Source of the DNA: Ottelia alismoides
Taxonomy: Eukaryota; Streptophyta; Magnoliopsida; Alismatales; Hydrocharitaceae
Assembly (NCBI GenBank): GCA_037367405.1
Contig: JAZKJV010010753.1
Span: 310,001-374,000, forward strand
Length of the DNA: 64,000 nucleotides
Reading direction: 5' to 3'
The translations under genes and the position numbers were made by a program. Shown one piece after another: positions 47,725 to 59,682 of the stretch. The notes below the pieces were generated by a model. The model was not told where the DNA came from and ran no database searches. It was given only the letters and a program-made list of their open reading frames with translations. Position 1 is the first letter of the stretch, and every line of letters starts with the position of its first letter.

Positions 47725-48208
47725 TGGTACGACCGACCCCATCCCGGATTCCGCTGGTCGGCTGGAGTAACCAGTTCCCAGTAGCAACCTCCAGTTCAGG
47801 GTGGCCAGTACGGCCATCAGCGTGAGCAGCACCAGCAGCCTCAATCCCCAGTCCACCAGCCACAACAGTCATCCCAGCCCCAGCAGTACAGTCCTCGTTC
47901 ATATCAGCAGGGACAACCTTGGAGGCGAGATCAGCCTCAGCCGCAGTATCATCAACAATACCCTTCTCACCCGCACCAACCACAGCAGCCTCACTACCAG
48001 CGAGGCCACCCATCATGTTCTCATGGGCCGACCTATGAGAACCATGCCCTGGATGATCTAGCCCGCCTCATGACAGAGCAACATGCTACTTTTCGACGGG
48101 AGATGGATGAGTTCCACCAGGAGATGCAGAAGATTGTGAGAGGGAAGGCCGCCATCCCTGCCCAGATCGAACCAAACCCGAACAAACTCAAGAGGAAGTC
48201 TGAATAGG
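47725..48208 (+). pseudogene. Gypsy gag C-terminal part, plus strand
   Basis: Plus-strand frame rich in Gln and Pro (QQSSQPQQYSPRSYQQGQPW), then DDLARLMTEQHATFRREMDE and EMQKIVRGK, ending in a stop at 48206-48208. It corresponds to the gag C-terminus read on the minus strand at 38936-39700. Opposite in orientation to the pol on its left, so the element has been rearranged. Confidence 0.8.
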
Positions 48209-48934
48209 TAGAGTTCACTGAGATTACCACTCCTAGTGCTTCACTTGGTGATATGTCTACATACAGGTTTGATGCTGATTTTGTTACACTTAGGAGCGGT
48301 AGGATGCCAGCAGGCGATGCCTCGTCTAAGCGACGATCCCATGCCACTTCAGGAGTGCCAGGCGAGGAGGAGCGCGGTACTAATGCCGCGAGATATGATG
48401 ATGGTGGTACTGATGCCACCACGGATGTTGATACAGCTGACAGTACTGAGGCCGTCACTTCACCAGTTGGAGGAGGTGGTACTGATGCCACCATTGCAGT
48501 TGCTGAGCCAGAGCGCGGTACTGATGCCGCGAGTCTAGATGCCAAGGGTGTTACCGAGGCCACCATTTCCAGTTCTGATAGTCTTATTGTTTTTTCTTTT
48601 GTACGCGTATCTCAGGACATTTCTGCAAATAAAGGAAAGGGTTTGTTGTTTTCGGATCTGCATGTGTTGCTTGATGATGTTTGTGTGGATTCTGCTATTC
48701 ATGAGCATGCCATACCCTCTCCTAGTCCTTCATCTGAGAAGGACCCTGTAGTCCCCTTTCCTAAGCACTCCATCTAGGCAAGGGGTAGAAAAAAGAAAAT
48801 AAAAAAAGAATCATCAGATAGAGTTCAGCCAGCAGATGATAGATAGACTCCACATACAGCTGACTCTACAGGAGGCCTTGGAGCACATACCTCTACTCCA
48901 GAGATGACTCAGAGACAGGACCACCGTTAGGAGG
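48209..48934 (+). pseudogene. Gag-protease linker with degenerate 12-residue repeats
   Basis: Open frame 48253-48777. Begins YRFDADFVTLRSGRMP, then six or so degenerate repeats of about 12 residues at roughly 48370-48580 built on GTDAT/GTDAA/GTNAA/STEAV/VTEAT, then a Ser-rich tail and a stop at 48775. The matching linker on the minus strand (FIRLRSGRSP near 38990) lacks the repeat. Function unknown. Confidence 0.6.
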
Positions 48935-49500
48935 AAGAGGCGGAACCATAAGTTTGAGATCCACGTGCTTACTCGTGCCACGTGTTTCGCGATTCAGAAC
49001 CGTCTACCAGCCAAGAGGCCAGATGCAGGAGCCCCGTATGTTAGATGCCACATCCATGAGAAGAGGTTCGACCGCACTCTACTAGACAACGATTCTTCGA
49101 TCAACCTACTTCCGGTAGCCCTTCTCGACCGCTTCGACTTGGGCCCTCTCCGACAGAGCAGGACGGTCCTTCAATTTGCTGATCGATCTGTCAAGAGGCC
49201 GAAGGGGTTGTTGAAGGACGTTGTCGTCATGATTCAGGGCCTGAAATTCCCCATGGACTTCGTTGTGTTGGACATGGAGATCCCTGAATATGTGACCGAT
49301 ACCCCGATCATTCTAGGATGTCCGTTCTTGTCCACAGTCAAGGCAGTGTCCGACCATGATAGCAGGAAGGTGTACTTTCACGTCGAGGGCGAGAGTATAC
49401 ATATAGAGATGGTTGATGAGACTAGAGCCAGAGATTCAACCTACACAGAGCCAACTACAGATTCAGAGAAGATGACAGAGGCAGGGCGAGACATCCACCA
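48935..49500 (+). pseudogene. Gypsy aspartic protease, plus strand
   Basis: Open frame running from before 48965 to 49702. CFAIQNRLPAKRPDAG, then RTLLDNDSSINLLPVALLDR (active-site region, DNDS instead of D-S/T-G), FVVLDMEIPEYVTDTPIILG, and FLSTVKAVSDHDSRKVYF. Full domain length and no stop, but the active-site change would abolish activity. It would cut Gag-Pol in a live element. After about 49500 the frame runs on into sequence that in another frame encodes gag N-terminus. Confidence 0.85.
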
Positions 49501-49601
49501 GGACTGCGATTTTGTGATTACAGATGACAAGGCAGTTTGGGCAAATCTAGTCGCACAGGCCATCCTCTCACCTTCAGAGTTCGCTGATGCAGGGACGCTA
49601 G

Positions 49602-50104
49602 ATGAGGAGAGAGATGGAGAGGCTGAGGACCGCACGAGAGCAGCCGCGAGATGCCGGATTGAGAGATCCAGATCAGCCAGAGGACCCAGTTCAGCTGGCT
49701 GAGCCGCCGAGACCGATGCGGGAGTTGCACAACCCCGGATCGACACTAACACACTGGTGGGTGGTTCTTCCAGTGATCGTGGGGGACTTCAAGTTCCCCC
49801 CACAGACACTTCATATTCTCCCCCGCTTCCACGGGCTCGCCACAGAGGAACCCCATCTACATCTCCAGGAGTTTGAGATGATCTGCAACATCGTCCACGA
49901 TCGGTAGGTGGACGAGGACACCATCAGGATGATTGCCTTCCCCTTCTCCCTCACCGACAGAGCAGCCAACTGGCTGAAGCATTTAGGGAGATTCGTATAC
50001 ACCTGGGAGCAGCTCCGCACCGAGTACTTGAACAAGTACTATCCACTCGGGCAGACCAATGCAGACCACTCGGGCAGACCAATGCAGACCACTCGGGCAG
50101 ACCA
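49602..50104 (+). pseudogene. Gypsy gag N-terminal part, plus strand
   Basis: From ATG 49602: PRPMRELHNPGSTLTHWWVV, FPPQTLHILPRFHGLATEEP, HLHLQEFEMICNIVHDR, a TAG stop at 49905, then DEDTIRMIAFPFSLTDRAAN and TWEQLRTEYLNKYYPLGQTN. This is the N-terminal half of an Athila-like Gag, placed downstream of the protease, the reverse of the normal order. It breaks off in a 23-bp repeat at 50046-50104 and joins LTR G2. Confidence 0.85.
50046..50104 (+). repeat. 23-bp tandem repeat at a rearrangement breakpoint
   Basis: ACTCGGGCAGACCAATGCAG plus ACC, about 2.6 copies, in gag codons for LGQTN. The third copy stops within the unit and the G2 LTR begins. Confidence 0.93.
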
Positions 50105-52800
50105 ATTAACCTGGTATAGCGACCAGGGTCAAACACAAGGAGCACGGGTTGGCCTTACAACCTACGAAGTAGTCAAAAAGATAAAATAAAGAGATAAAAT
50201 ATTTTTGGTGGTTTTTTGGTGTTTTTAATTTTTTTGTGTTTTTAATTATATAAGAAAATATAAGAAAATGTATAAAAGAGCAAATTCAACAATTTATTTA
50301 AACACTAAAAAATGCTCAAAAAATCAAATAAAATTGTTTTTATATTTTTTAATATTTTCTTGTGTTTTTGGTGATTTTATGGGAATTTTATAACTTTAGG
50401 TGATTTTCTAAAAATTAAGAAAAGGCAAAATAGTGACCAAATGTACAGTCAGAATTGATAGGATAATTAAAAATAACTAATTAGCCTATAAAAATCTGAT
50501 GAAAATTTTTATGAAAAATATATACAAAAAATAAGCTACAGAAAAGAGTTTAATTTTTTTGAATTTTGTATAATTTTTAAGAATTTTTATAAGATTTTTA
50601 GATTTTTTCAATTTTTAGGGGTTTTATAAATCCAAATAGACAAAAACTGCGTAGAAGCTTAAGAACAATAAAACAAGCAAACGCCATTTTTTAGAATTTT
50701 TAAATGAATTTTTATATTTTTCTTTGATTTTCTATGTTATACAGTAGCAAAAATACATGTTTTTGATTTTTTTAAAATAGTAAAAAGCAAGGAAAATGTC
50801 CAAAAAAATTAGTGAAATTTTTACACAGTGGCAGGAGCCAAGTGTCCAAATTTCACTCTATTTGGAGTTTATTTGATATTTTATTCAACCAATAAGAGAG
50901 CTATAGCACGGGGTCCTATTTGCAAGAAAACATAGTTCGGAGGGCTAAACTGTAACACGTGCGAAAACCTTAAGGTTTAAAGTGTAAATTTCACATACAA
51001 TTAGCACATGTCCAATTAAATCCACGCATAGGGGTATAAATGCAAATATTAAAACTAAAACTTCATTTCATAACAAGGCATAAAATCCAAGCCCATACAT
51101 GCAATTTGTCCAAAAACTCACATGTCGAAGCACGTGTCTCACACAGGCAGGGATAAAATGCAAATAAAATAAACAACAAGGTCTAAGGTGCAAATATTCC
51201 AAAATAAAAACAACTACAAAAATATTTACAGGACTAAACTATAAATACCAAAAGGACATGGGCCTAAGTGAAATTATCCCTTTATTATGATCTGCGGCTG
51301 GAGAAGACGCCACATGTATGATCATACGGTGGAGAGTAGTGGACGCCTCTTCTGCGATGGACATCCCTCATTAGATCCCAGATGGATTGGACGTCTATGA
51401 GCCTCCCTCGAATGGATGGTGGAGATCAACACTGGTAGAGGGGCTCGATCGGACGGAGGAGGAGGGTCCTGGAAGAACACGACGCCGACGAACTTCGCCG
51501 GCCCGGTACGCGCGGTGGAGGGCTCCTCCGGTGCTGCACTGGGAAATGAAGGTCTCGATCGTCCACAGCTAATGGGTGGCTCCGATGAGGCTAAGGACGC
51601 CTGAAGGTCCTCGGCGGCGATGAAGGGGCAAAGCTTCTGTGCCTCATCTATTGGACCCCCAGATGGGGTCTTTCTTCGATTCTATCTACACAGGAAGACA
51701 ACTGGGTCGAGGGCAAAGTGCCTCGACCCGTTAGCGGTCGAAGGGGGTGACGATATGAGGCGGAGTGGAGGTCTCCGACGAAGCGACGACGAAGGAGACC
51801 TGAGATCCTGCTCCAGGGCGAGTCTGGGTGATCGGAGGTGCGGAGAATGTGGAGGGAGGTCTCTTGAAGGTGAATCAGGAGTCAGAGGTGCGGAGAATGT
51901 GGAACAAGGCCGGCGGTGCAAGTTGGGAAAATCGAAATTTAGGTTAACCTAAGGGTGAAAGGGGTTACCTGGCGATCAGAGGCATCTATGCTGGAGGTGA
52001 TTCTCCTCCTGGGGTCTTCGCCTCGATGGAACGACGCTTCCAGAGGCTCTGGCTCACTCGCGGCGGAGCACGACGATGGGCTCACCGGACCTAAGGCTGC
52101 AGGCCTTGAATCCTCGCTGCGACACCCTCCCTCAAAAGCTGTCACTCAGGGAAGAAGAATGGAGGTCCCAGGAGACGAAGGCGATGGACAAAGGTGGCAT
52201 GAAAGTGCGGCGGAGGTGATGTCTTATACTAGTAGGGGTCCGGCAAGATGGAGGTCGAGCGAGTGAATCGGAGCTCGGATCCCTAGGCAGATCCCTGGGC
52301 GAGGGTCTTGGATCAATCGGTGATAATCGGGGCCCGGGGTTTTAGGAAATGGGAGGCGGATCAAGGTGGGAAAAATTGGAGAAGTCGGGTCAGAAACCCG
52401 ATCCTCCTGGAAGAGGTCCACGGGGAAGAGTTGACCAGGGGTCAAAAATCCCCCGTGGACCAATGGAAAAATTCCATTGCTTAATTATTTGTAAATTCAT
52501 TTAAAATTAGTAAATGATTTTATTTTAAAAAATTTTTTAACATGAAAAATGTTTATTATTTTTCAAATTATTTTTTGTAACTTTTATTTATTTTTTTGAA
52601 AAATAAATAATGTATTTACATTATATTATTATTATATATAGGTATATGTACATATGCATTTTTTATTTTTTATTTTTAGTTATTTATTTTTGTATAATTA
52701 TTCTTATTTTATATTTTATTTATTTACAACATAAAATTTGGAGTAAAAATATATTTTTATTTTATTTTTATGATTTATTTACATTAGTTAAATAAATAAA
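50105..52800 (-). repeat. Gypsy LTR G2, truncated at both ends
   Basis: Collinear with 41807-44510. It lacks the last roughly 450 bp present at 44511-44961, including the LTR terminus and purine tract. Left join is to plus-strand gag, right join to copia C LTR. Frames in its GC-rich part (51290-52460) are on both strands and not called as genes. Confidence 0.88.
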
Positions 52801-55098
52801 CCTATACGGTGGAGATCCAAGTACGGAATATCTTAATTTCATCTCACGAAATATCCTCGCAATCTAAGTTGTTGATCCAAGTACGGAATATCCTAATTTC
52901 ATCTCACGAAATCGATAGTCTTCCTCACAAGCAATATGACCCAAAGAAGGTGGAGATCCACGAATAATCGATTTGGCAACACAATGGCGATGCGATGACT
53001 ATGAGGCTCTCTAGGTTAATATCCACAATATTGAGAGAGAGGGCTTGGGCATGTATGAGAATAGATAGAGAGATTTATTGCTTTCTTTTGTTGTCTAAAA
53101 AAGAGTTAGGTCTAGCATTTCTTATATAACAAATTTGGTGTCCATTGATCTCAATCCATGTGCACACATAATCAATGATGTAGATTATTTATACTTTATA
53201 ATCTATAGAAATGGATTTATTGCATAAATTTGCAACAATAAATTATTTTTTTATGAATTAAATATATTTAATATTTATAAAAAATAATTTAGTTTGAAAT
53301 AAATCAATTAGCACGTGGAATGAATAGAAAGATCGCAAGCCTCCTTCCTTTAACAGAGTGGACGACCACATTGACATCAGACTCAATGGTGGCTGTCCAC
53401 CTTCCATAAAAGGAAGGTGGATATCTCATTTCAAATTTGTGAAATACTATATCTCAACAAAATATTCCACATGTGCAACAACTTTTGTTGCATATTTATT
53501 CACCAAAATAATTCAAATTAGTTTACGATATTTTCAATCTTGCTATTGACAATTATGAATCATATTCATCCATACAATATAAAATGTAAATTTTATTTAC
53601 AATTAATTATATAATATGGATCCAATTCACACCAACATTTAAATTCATAAATACTATTCACAATTAAATCTCTCCAACATATTTTACATCAAATATATAA
53701 TATTGTGATTATTATGTATAGTGATATTCCACATTAATCATATCTTTGATAATTAATTTAATTATCTTAGATAATTATTTTCATGTGTCCAAATAATATG
53801 AATCACATTTGTATTAGTCATGATAATTAAATCAAATTAATCATCAAATTCTCAATTCTCATATACATTATCAACGATAGAACTATTCTTGAACTCTTTC
53901 AAGAATAATGTATTTCTCCGTGGATATTTGGAGATAGGGATAGGGCAATTGTACATTCTTTGTATACTGACTTGGATATTGAGATTGTATCTCATATCCA
54001 TATCAAGGGAACCTCTTGAAGATGTTTTATTATATCAAACTATTGATCTAATTTTCTCATTACATCCGAATCACATTCAAATCAATGTCCAACATTAGAC
54101 TAACCTCAGATTACTAATCTACTGATATGAGTCACAACAATCCAATATTATTTTATCACTCCCTCATAATGGAAGTGTCATGGTTATACAATCATTTATG
54201 ATCACATCACCTCTTGAGTATTCCTAATACCCGTATATCATGCATACTGGAAGACCTTGAATAAACCCAAAGTTTTAGATTCTATATTCTTGAGGATTTT
54301 ATCATTAAGTTTCTCATTCGTTCATTAGGAGTTGGTATCGATCATATGCTTTCCAAAATCATATATCATATCTACAAATTCTTGTCATGCTTACAATTCA
54401 AGATGACCATACATGGAATTTGATCGATCCTAATACCTCATGAGTGAGCTCATGTCTTCAGGTTCAATAATGAACATGTATGATCCCTTTGAGAGATCGT
54501 ATTACTCATATGCCCTCGTATGTACACTAGCTTGCTGGTGTACAGACCTTGATTAACTCATCAACCTAATGGTCTGCCTAATGCATATATTTAGACATAT
54601 ATTGATACATATGTCTCTAGTCAGAGGATCTGTGTCTATATTGTGACACTGTACGCCATAGGTCTAGGTTATCTTGATCTTGCTAAGTCAACTCTTTGAC
54701 CTAACTTATCTGACACCTCGGAATCTCTATTCCTATATAGATGACATGCATCAAGAGGTTAGTGAGATATATGCCTTCAGAGAAGGATTTCCATCTCCTT
54801 CTTAGGCCGGAGATCATCTCTTAACAATCATTTGATGGTGCTTGATGAGTCCTCAATCAAATCTTTAGATATCATACAAGCACCTGCCTCTATGGTTCAA
54901 CCATTGAATCAACAACTACATGATTATTATGATGACCATGGTACATAACCCTAATTGTACCAAGGAACCTTATAAGTGAATTCATTCATTTAATCTCAGA
55001 CAAGAAGTGAAAATAAATCAATAATATTTATTGATATATCACATATTACAATAACATTTATTGTAGAAATTGTTCACATCAGGACCACTTGGCTAATA
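52801..55098 (-). repeat. Copia C LTR (copy 2), left end truncated
   Basis: Minus-strand LTR of the same superfamily as A and B. It lacks the terminal TGAAGGATAT, so its left end was lost at the join with G2. It has a 39-bp repeat near the join (52811-52911), a nested inverted repeat at 53343-53417, and a weak TATA (GTTATATAAG) at 53121-53130. It ends GGCTAATA (a decayed TG end) before a minus-strand purine tract. Confidence 0.82.
53343..53417. repeat. Nested inverted repeat in copia C LTR
   Basis: Outer arms CCTTCCTTT and AAAGGAAGG; inner arms GTGGACGACCAC (53358-53369) and GTGGCTGTCCAC (53389-53400), 10 of 12 complementary. It occupies the LTR position that holds other inverted repeats in A and B. 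Confidence 0.85.
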
Positions 55099-55669
55099 AT
55101 CTCTCACTAGCTCTCAGAACCATTCAGGTACAATGTGTAAACACATGCTCATTACATGCTAATCGAAAAACTTTTGGGGTAAAGGTTTGGTATGAGTATC
55201 AAGAACGTTGTCAGCAGAGGCCACCTTGGTGATGATGATGCCACCATGCTTTTGAATCTCATGAATGATGTGATATTTCCTTTCCATGTGTTTTCGCTTT
55301 TGATGCCACCTAGGTTCCTTCGCCCGAGCTATGACTCATGTGTTATCGCAGAGCAACATGATTAGCGTATCTGAGGTACGCCAAGTTCCAGGATGAACCT
55401 ACATAACTACATCAACTCATTTGTTGCATCCAATGTGGCAATATATTCACTTCTATTATCGATTCAGTTGCAATGTCATACTTCTTGATTCTCTAGCTCA
55501 CAACACCACTGTTCAACAAGAACACAAACTCTGAAGTTGACTTGCGATTTCTGTATCAGATTGGAAATCTGAATAGGTATATCCTAATACTTGGAGATCA
55601 TCATCTCCACAGACGAAGATGTAATCTTGTATCCGTCTTAGATACTTATAGATGTTTTGCACTGCATTA
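55099..55669 (-). pseudogene. Copia C RNase H relic (copy 2)
   Basis: Same region as 29536-30107, about 90% identical by eye. 55513-55800 is a long minus-strand frame whose left part contains YKYLRRIQDYIFV and GYTYSDFQSD before running out. The G1 solo LTR begins at 55670 after GCATTA. Confidence 0.85.
55665..55669. repeat. Left target-site duplication of G1 solo LTR (CATTA)
   Basis: CATTA before the LTR and CATTC after it (58662-58666); four of five bases match, and the copia reading frame is restored if one copy is removed. Confidence 0.75.
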
Positions 55670-58661
55670 TGATAACTCAAATTTTGGGAGCGATGAAATG
55701 TCAGTGTCGGTTGTAGAAATCGCTCTAGATCAAAATTCGATTGATCAAATAAAAATAAATGAAATAGGATGGAGAGAGAGAGAGAGAAAGATGAAAACAA
55801 TTGGTTTCTCTCTCCTATTTCATCTACACTATGTTATTTATCTCGATAAGTGTGCCTGGGTCGAACTCGAGGAGTCAGAATATTAATATGCCAATTTTTG
55901 ATGCAAGAAATAAATATCGAGAACTTCCTTATATTCTTGGTTTTACAACAAATTCAAGAAAAGAATCAAAACTAATTCGATCTTATAAAAATCAAATCGA
56001 TAAAGCTAAGCGATGAAAATCCTTGACAAATACCTAAAAATGTAGTTCGGGAAGTTGTGTAACTACCCTAAAAATTCGGGAAAAAATTACAGCAAAAATG
56101 AGGTCCAAATCACCATTACAGCCTAGGGGTACAAGTGTAAAGGAAAATAATATGTTCTGTTACAAGTTGGTCCCTAGCAGGGATTAGTTTCCTAAGAAAA
56201 GTAAAGTTATTACATTTAGGTCCCTGTATGGTTACCTAAATGCAATTTTTGGAAAGTTTAGAAGCTAAACCTAAATATGAATCTTTGCATGGGTTAAGTG
56301 TGCAATTATTCAAGTGCTTCATCTTAGACGACTATGATTAGAAGAAATTACACAATCTGGACTGTAGAGAAGTGCCACGTGTTGGCCACCTGTACGTCCT
56401 GGTTGTTCTTGAAGTTCTTCACCTCCTTCCTGCGGCTGACGATGAAGCCTTCTTCTTCGAATTACCCTCGTCGACTGGCAGTGATCTTGGGACTTTGACA
56501 GGTCCAGGGGAGACTCCTTCTCCCTACGAGCTCACATGCGGTGGATCTCCTCCGAAGGTGGCTGAAGGTGACAGTTATTCATCGAAGAGGATGGCCGTTC
56601 CAGCAATACTAGAAGTTGATGCAACAACTTCTTAATTTGATCGTTCTTTGAACTTGGAATCTCTAGATGATTTGGTTTATGCTCCAGATGATGAATGAAA
56701 CCTGCAAATGAATGATTCCGTGCTCGATTCACAAGGAATTGGATAACAAACTCAAAGAATTTGCAGATCTAATAGTTGCTTTCCAGGAATTGTCAAATAA
56801 AAAAAATGTGAAAAAATGGGAAATGATTCGAGGTGATTTGAGTTCGGATTTAAAGGATGCGAATGTATTGCATCTAACGATGATGGTTAAAGATCCTAGT
56901 TACGTGATTAACTACACTAATGCAGGCACGTATATTAAGAAATTAAAATGCAGAAGATGGAGGTGTTACTTGTGGAATCGAAGGTGTATGCCCTTCTCGG
57001 TTGTGGCTCAAGGAGTCGACGTCCCGGAGCTTTACATGGCGACGAGGCTACGATGTAAGGCGGATAAGTCCTTAGAACCCTCCTCCGGCCTCCCTTCTTC
57101 TACGCGGAATCCTCCGACGGAGCTGTCACCTCTAGAATGGGCGGATGCACAATGGTGAAGGTGGTTTGACGACCAAATGAGTTCTAGAAGTTGGATCTTA
57201 GGAGAAGTTAGTTGTTAATGGCGGATTTGAGGAGCTTTTATAGGTGAAATCGAAGGAGTTTGGTAGAGGATCGACGGTAGGCGTGTAAGAGGATTGTTAG
57301 GAGTATAAGATCAAGGGTTAGGATTAGAGTTAGGACTTAAGGAGTGGCAAGTGAAATTACTTGAAAGAAGAGAGGCTAGAACAAACACCGGCCTGGCTTC
57401 TTGGGGAAGAAGCACTAGGTGCTGACACGTGTCAGCACTTGGTTGGCCAGATGGATGAAATAACTTAGAAAATAGATATTAAAAAATAATGGTATTATTT
57501 TAAATAGGTATAGAAATGAAAAATGTAAATAATTAATTTATCTAAATTATAGTATCATTAATTTTAATAAATAATAATTATTTTACAAAATATAAATATT
57601 ATTTTAATAAATAAGTATAAATAATACTTATTGAAGAGGTTTTGGATTTTTAATTGAATAGATTAATAAACACTATATTATTTTTATATTTTATTAATTA
57701 TTAAGATAATAAATAAAGTATGTACGAATTTTTATAGATTTTAATAAATTAATTTAAGTGTATTAATAAATATAGATAAAAGTGATACAGTTCAATTATA
57801 CTTATAAATTAGGGTTTTTGACTTATTTAAAGTAATAAATAAGCTTCAAAAATTATGAAGTAAATTAGGATTAAAATACAAGATCAAGAAAAAAATTAGA
57901 AATTATAAAATCCTTAAAATAATAAATACCATGTTCTAGATAAAATAAATAACCCTGAAACCTAGTTGTCGTTAGGTCACAAAACTGACTTTTTGCAAAC
58001 GATCTCCAAGTTTAGAGAAATCACCTTCGTTAATTAGAGAATATTTTTTTATGAACTTTAAAGGTGGGTAGAGTGAAATTGGAGTTCGTATGAGAAAGTT
58101 ATGATGTTCGGAAGTTGGGATTTTGACAATTTACAAGATAGATTTCTTGGTATATATACAAGGTAATATTTTTATCTTATTTTTATATTTTTTCTATACA
58201 TTTTTAGAAATAATTAGGAGAATAGTTCGATGAAAAATATGTCCATATGAATTAATTAAAAATCTTTGAAGTTTTGGTATTTATTGGATAATTAATGAAA
58301 AGTGTATGTGATTTATAATTAATTATTTTTATTTGTTTTCTTCCTTATCTCCCCCTACTTATTCATGTATCAACCAATCCATGCTGACTTGCTCTCGGGG
58401 ATTAGGATATAAATATATCTTTCAGCTATATTTATTTTCCAAGTCATATTATACATATATAAATATCTACAATTTGCCTTTATTTTTATTTTCTTTATTT
58501 TTCTTCTTTTAATTATTTACATGATTTTAATGCGTAAAAGTGCATTTTTATTCGTGCATGGGATTTTGTTAAAAAGCAAAAATTAATGGATATTTGCATG
58601 TATTTGTTAAGGGTTTTAAGATAAAATGTAAATAAAATGTTAGTAAATCCTGGATTCATCA
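55670..58661 (-). repeat. Solo LTR of gypsy family G1
   Basis: 2992 bp, TGATAACTC to ATTCATCA, with copia C RNase H sequence on both sides and no gypsy internal DNA. Same family as 30108-33085. It keeps plus-strand frames at 56372-56635 and 56712-57158 that match those of the other copy. Confidence 0.93.
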
Positions 58662-58827
58662 CATTCCAATTTTGTTCTACATAGCTGGATTGGTAATGAC
58701 TTACCACTCCCACTGTATAGCAGATATTTGGCGTTGTACACATTATGGCATACATTATGCTTCCCACAACTGAGGTGTAAGGGCACCTAACCATGAATTT
58801 TGTATCCGAAACACTCTGAGGATCCAT
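58662..58827 (-). pseudogene. Copia C pol segment between two insertions
   Basis: Minus strand, reading DPQSVSDTKFMVRCPYTSVV, GSIMYAIMCTTPNICYTVGV, VSHYQSS..EQNWN: the conserved copia stretch joining RT to RNase H. Open through 166 bp. The solo A LTR cuts it on the right and the G1 solo LTR on the left. Confidence 0.9.
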
Positions 58828-59410
58828 TGAAGGATATGGTGAAATCCTTAAGCGCATCACGAAAGCATGAGGATCGCATCGTATGCGATAGGGAGCGACT
58901 AGTCGTACTAGTTGCTCGATGCAGCGGAAATTAAATTTTTTTATGTGACGAAAACACATGATCCAAGAACACTTCTCGGATCGTTTCGTCTAAACCACAA
59001 ACAAGTAATAGGATTACCTCTTGAATCGTGGCTGCGATCGAGTCTCTAAACGAAGAGACATCCCTTCTCAAGTCCGATCCGACGGAGGAGACGCTTACGG
59101 GCGTGTTGATGAAACACATGCTTCTCGCAATCCATGTTGATGACCCAAGCGGCGGATCTCCTGATCTCGACACACGAGATCTGACGTCTTCTTCATGAGC
59201 GAGGCGCACCGAAGGAGACGAAGATCCACGAGCAAACGATCGGATAGCATAACGACGATGCTACGGCGATGAAGAACCTATCTAGGGCATCCATGATGGA
59301 CAGCACAAGAGAGAGAGAGAGAGAGGAAGAGAGGGCGTGTAGAGAGAAAGAGAGAGAGAGAGCGCCTTATGTTCTCATTGTGTGTCAAGAAGGGCAAAGG
59401 GGTGCCTCTC

Positions 59411-59420
59411 CTTTTATAAT
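59411..59420 (-). promoter_or_regulatory. TATA box of the 58828-61471 solo LTR
   Basis: Minus-strand ATTATAAAAG, with the perfect CCATGGAT inverted repeat at 59431-59450 upstream. Confidence 0.65.
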
Positions 59421-59621
59421 ATTTTGGGATCCATGGATCTCAATCCATGGACAACACAAATCCAATGGCTCTCATTGATTGTATTTCTTTTAACGGCTAA
59501 GATTTGTGTTGGTAAAAACCAACAACAATTAATTTAATTTAGATTATATGTATTGATAAATCAATATAATTCAATCACCAAATTAAATCAAGATCTCTTG
59601 GAGATCATAGGAGAGAGAGTG

Positions 59622-59682
59622 CCTCCTTCCATGTTGGAAGGAGGGGACGACCACGCATTCCTAATAGGAGTAGTGGTCGTCC
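59622..59682. repeat. Two adjacent perfect inverted repeats in solo LTR A
   Basis: First: CCTCCTTCCA, loop TGT, TGGAAGGAGG. Second: GGACGACCAC at 59645-59654 and GTGGTCGTCC at 59673-59682. Same LTR position as the B hairpin and the A2 palindrome, with unrelated outer arms. Confidence 0.93.
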
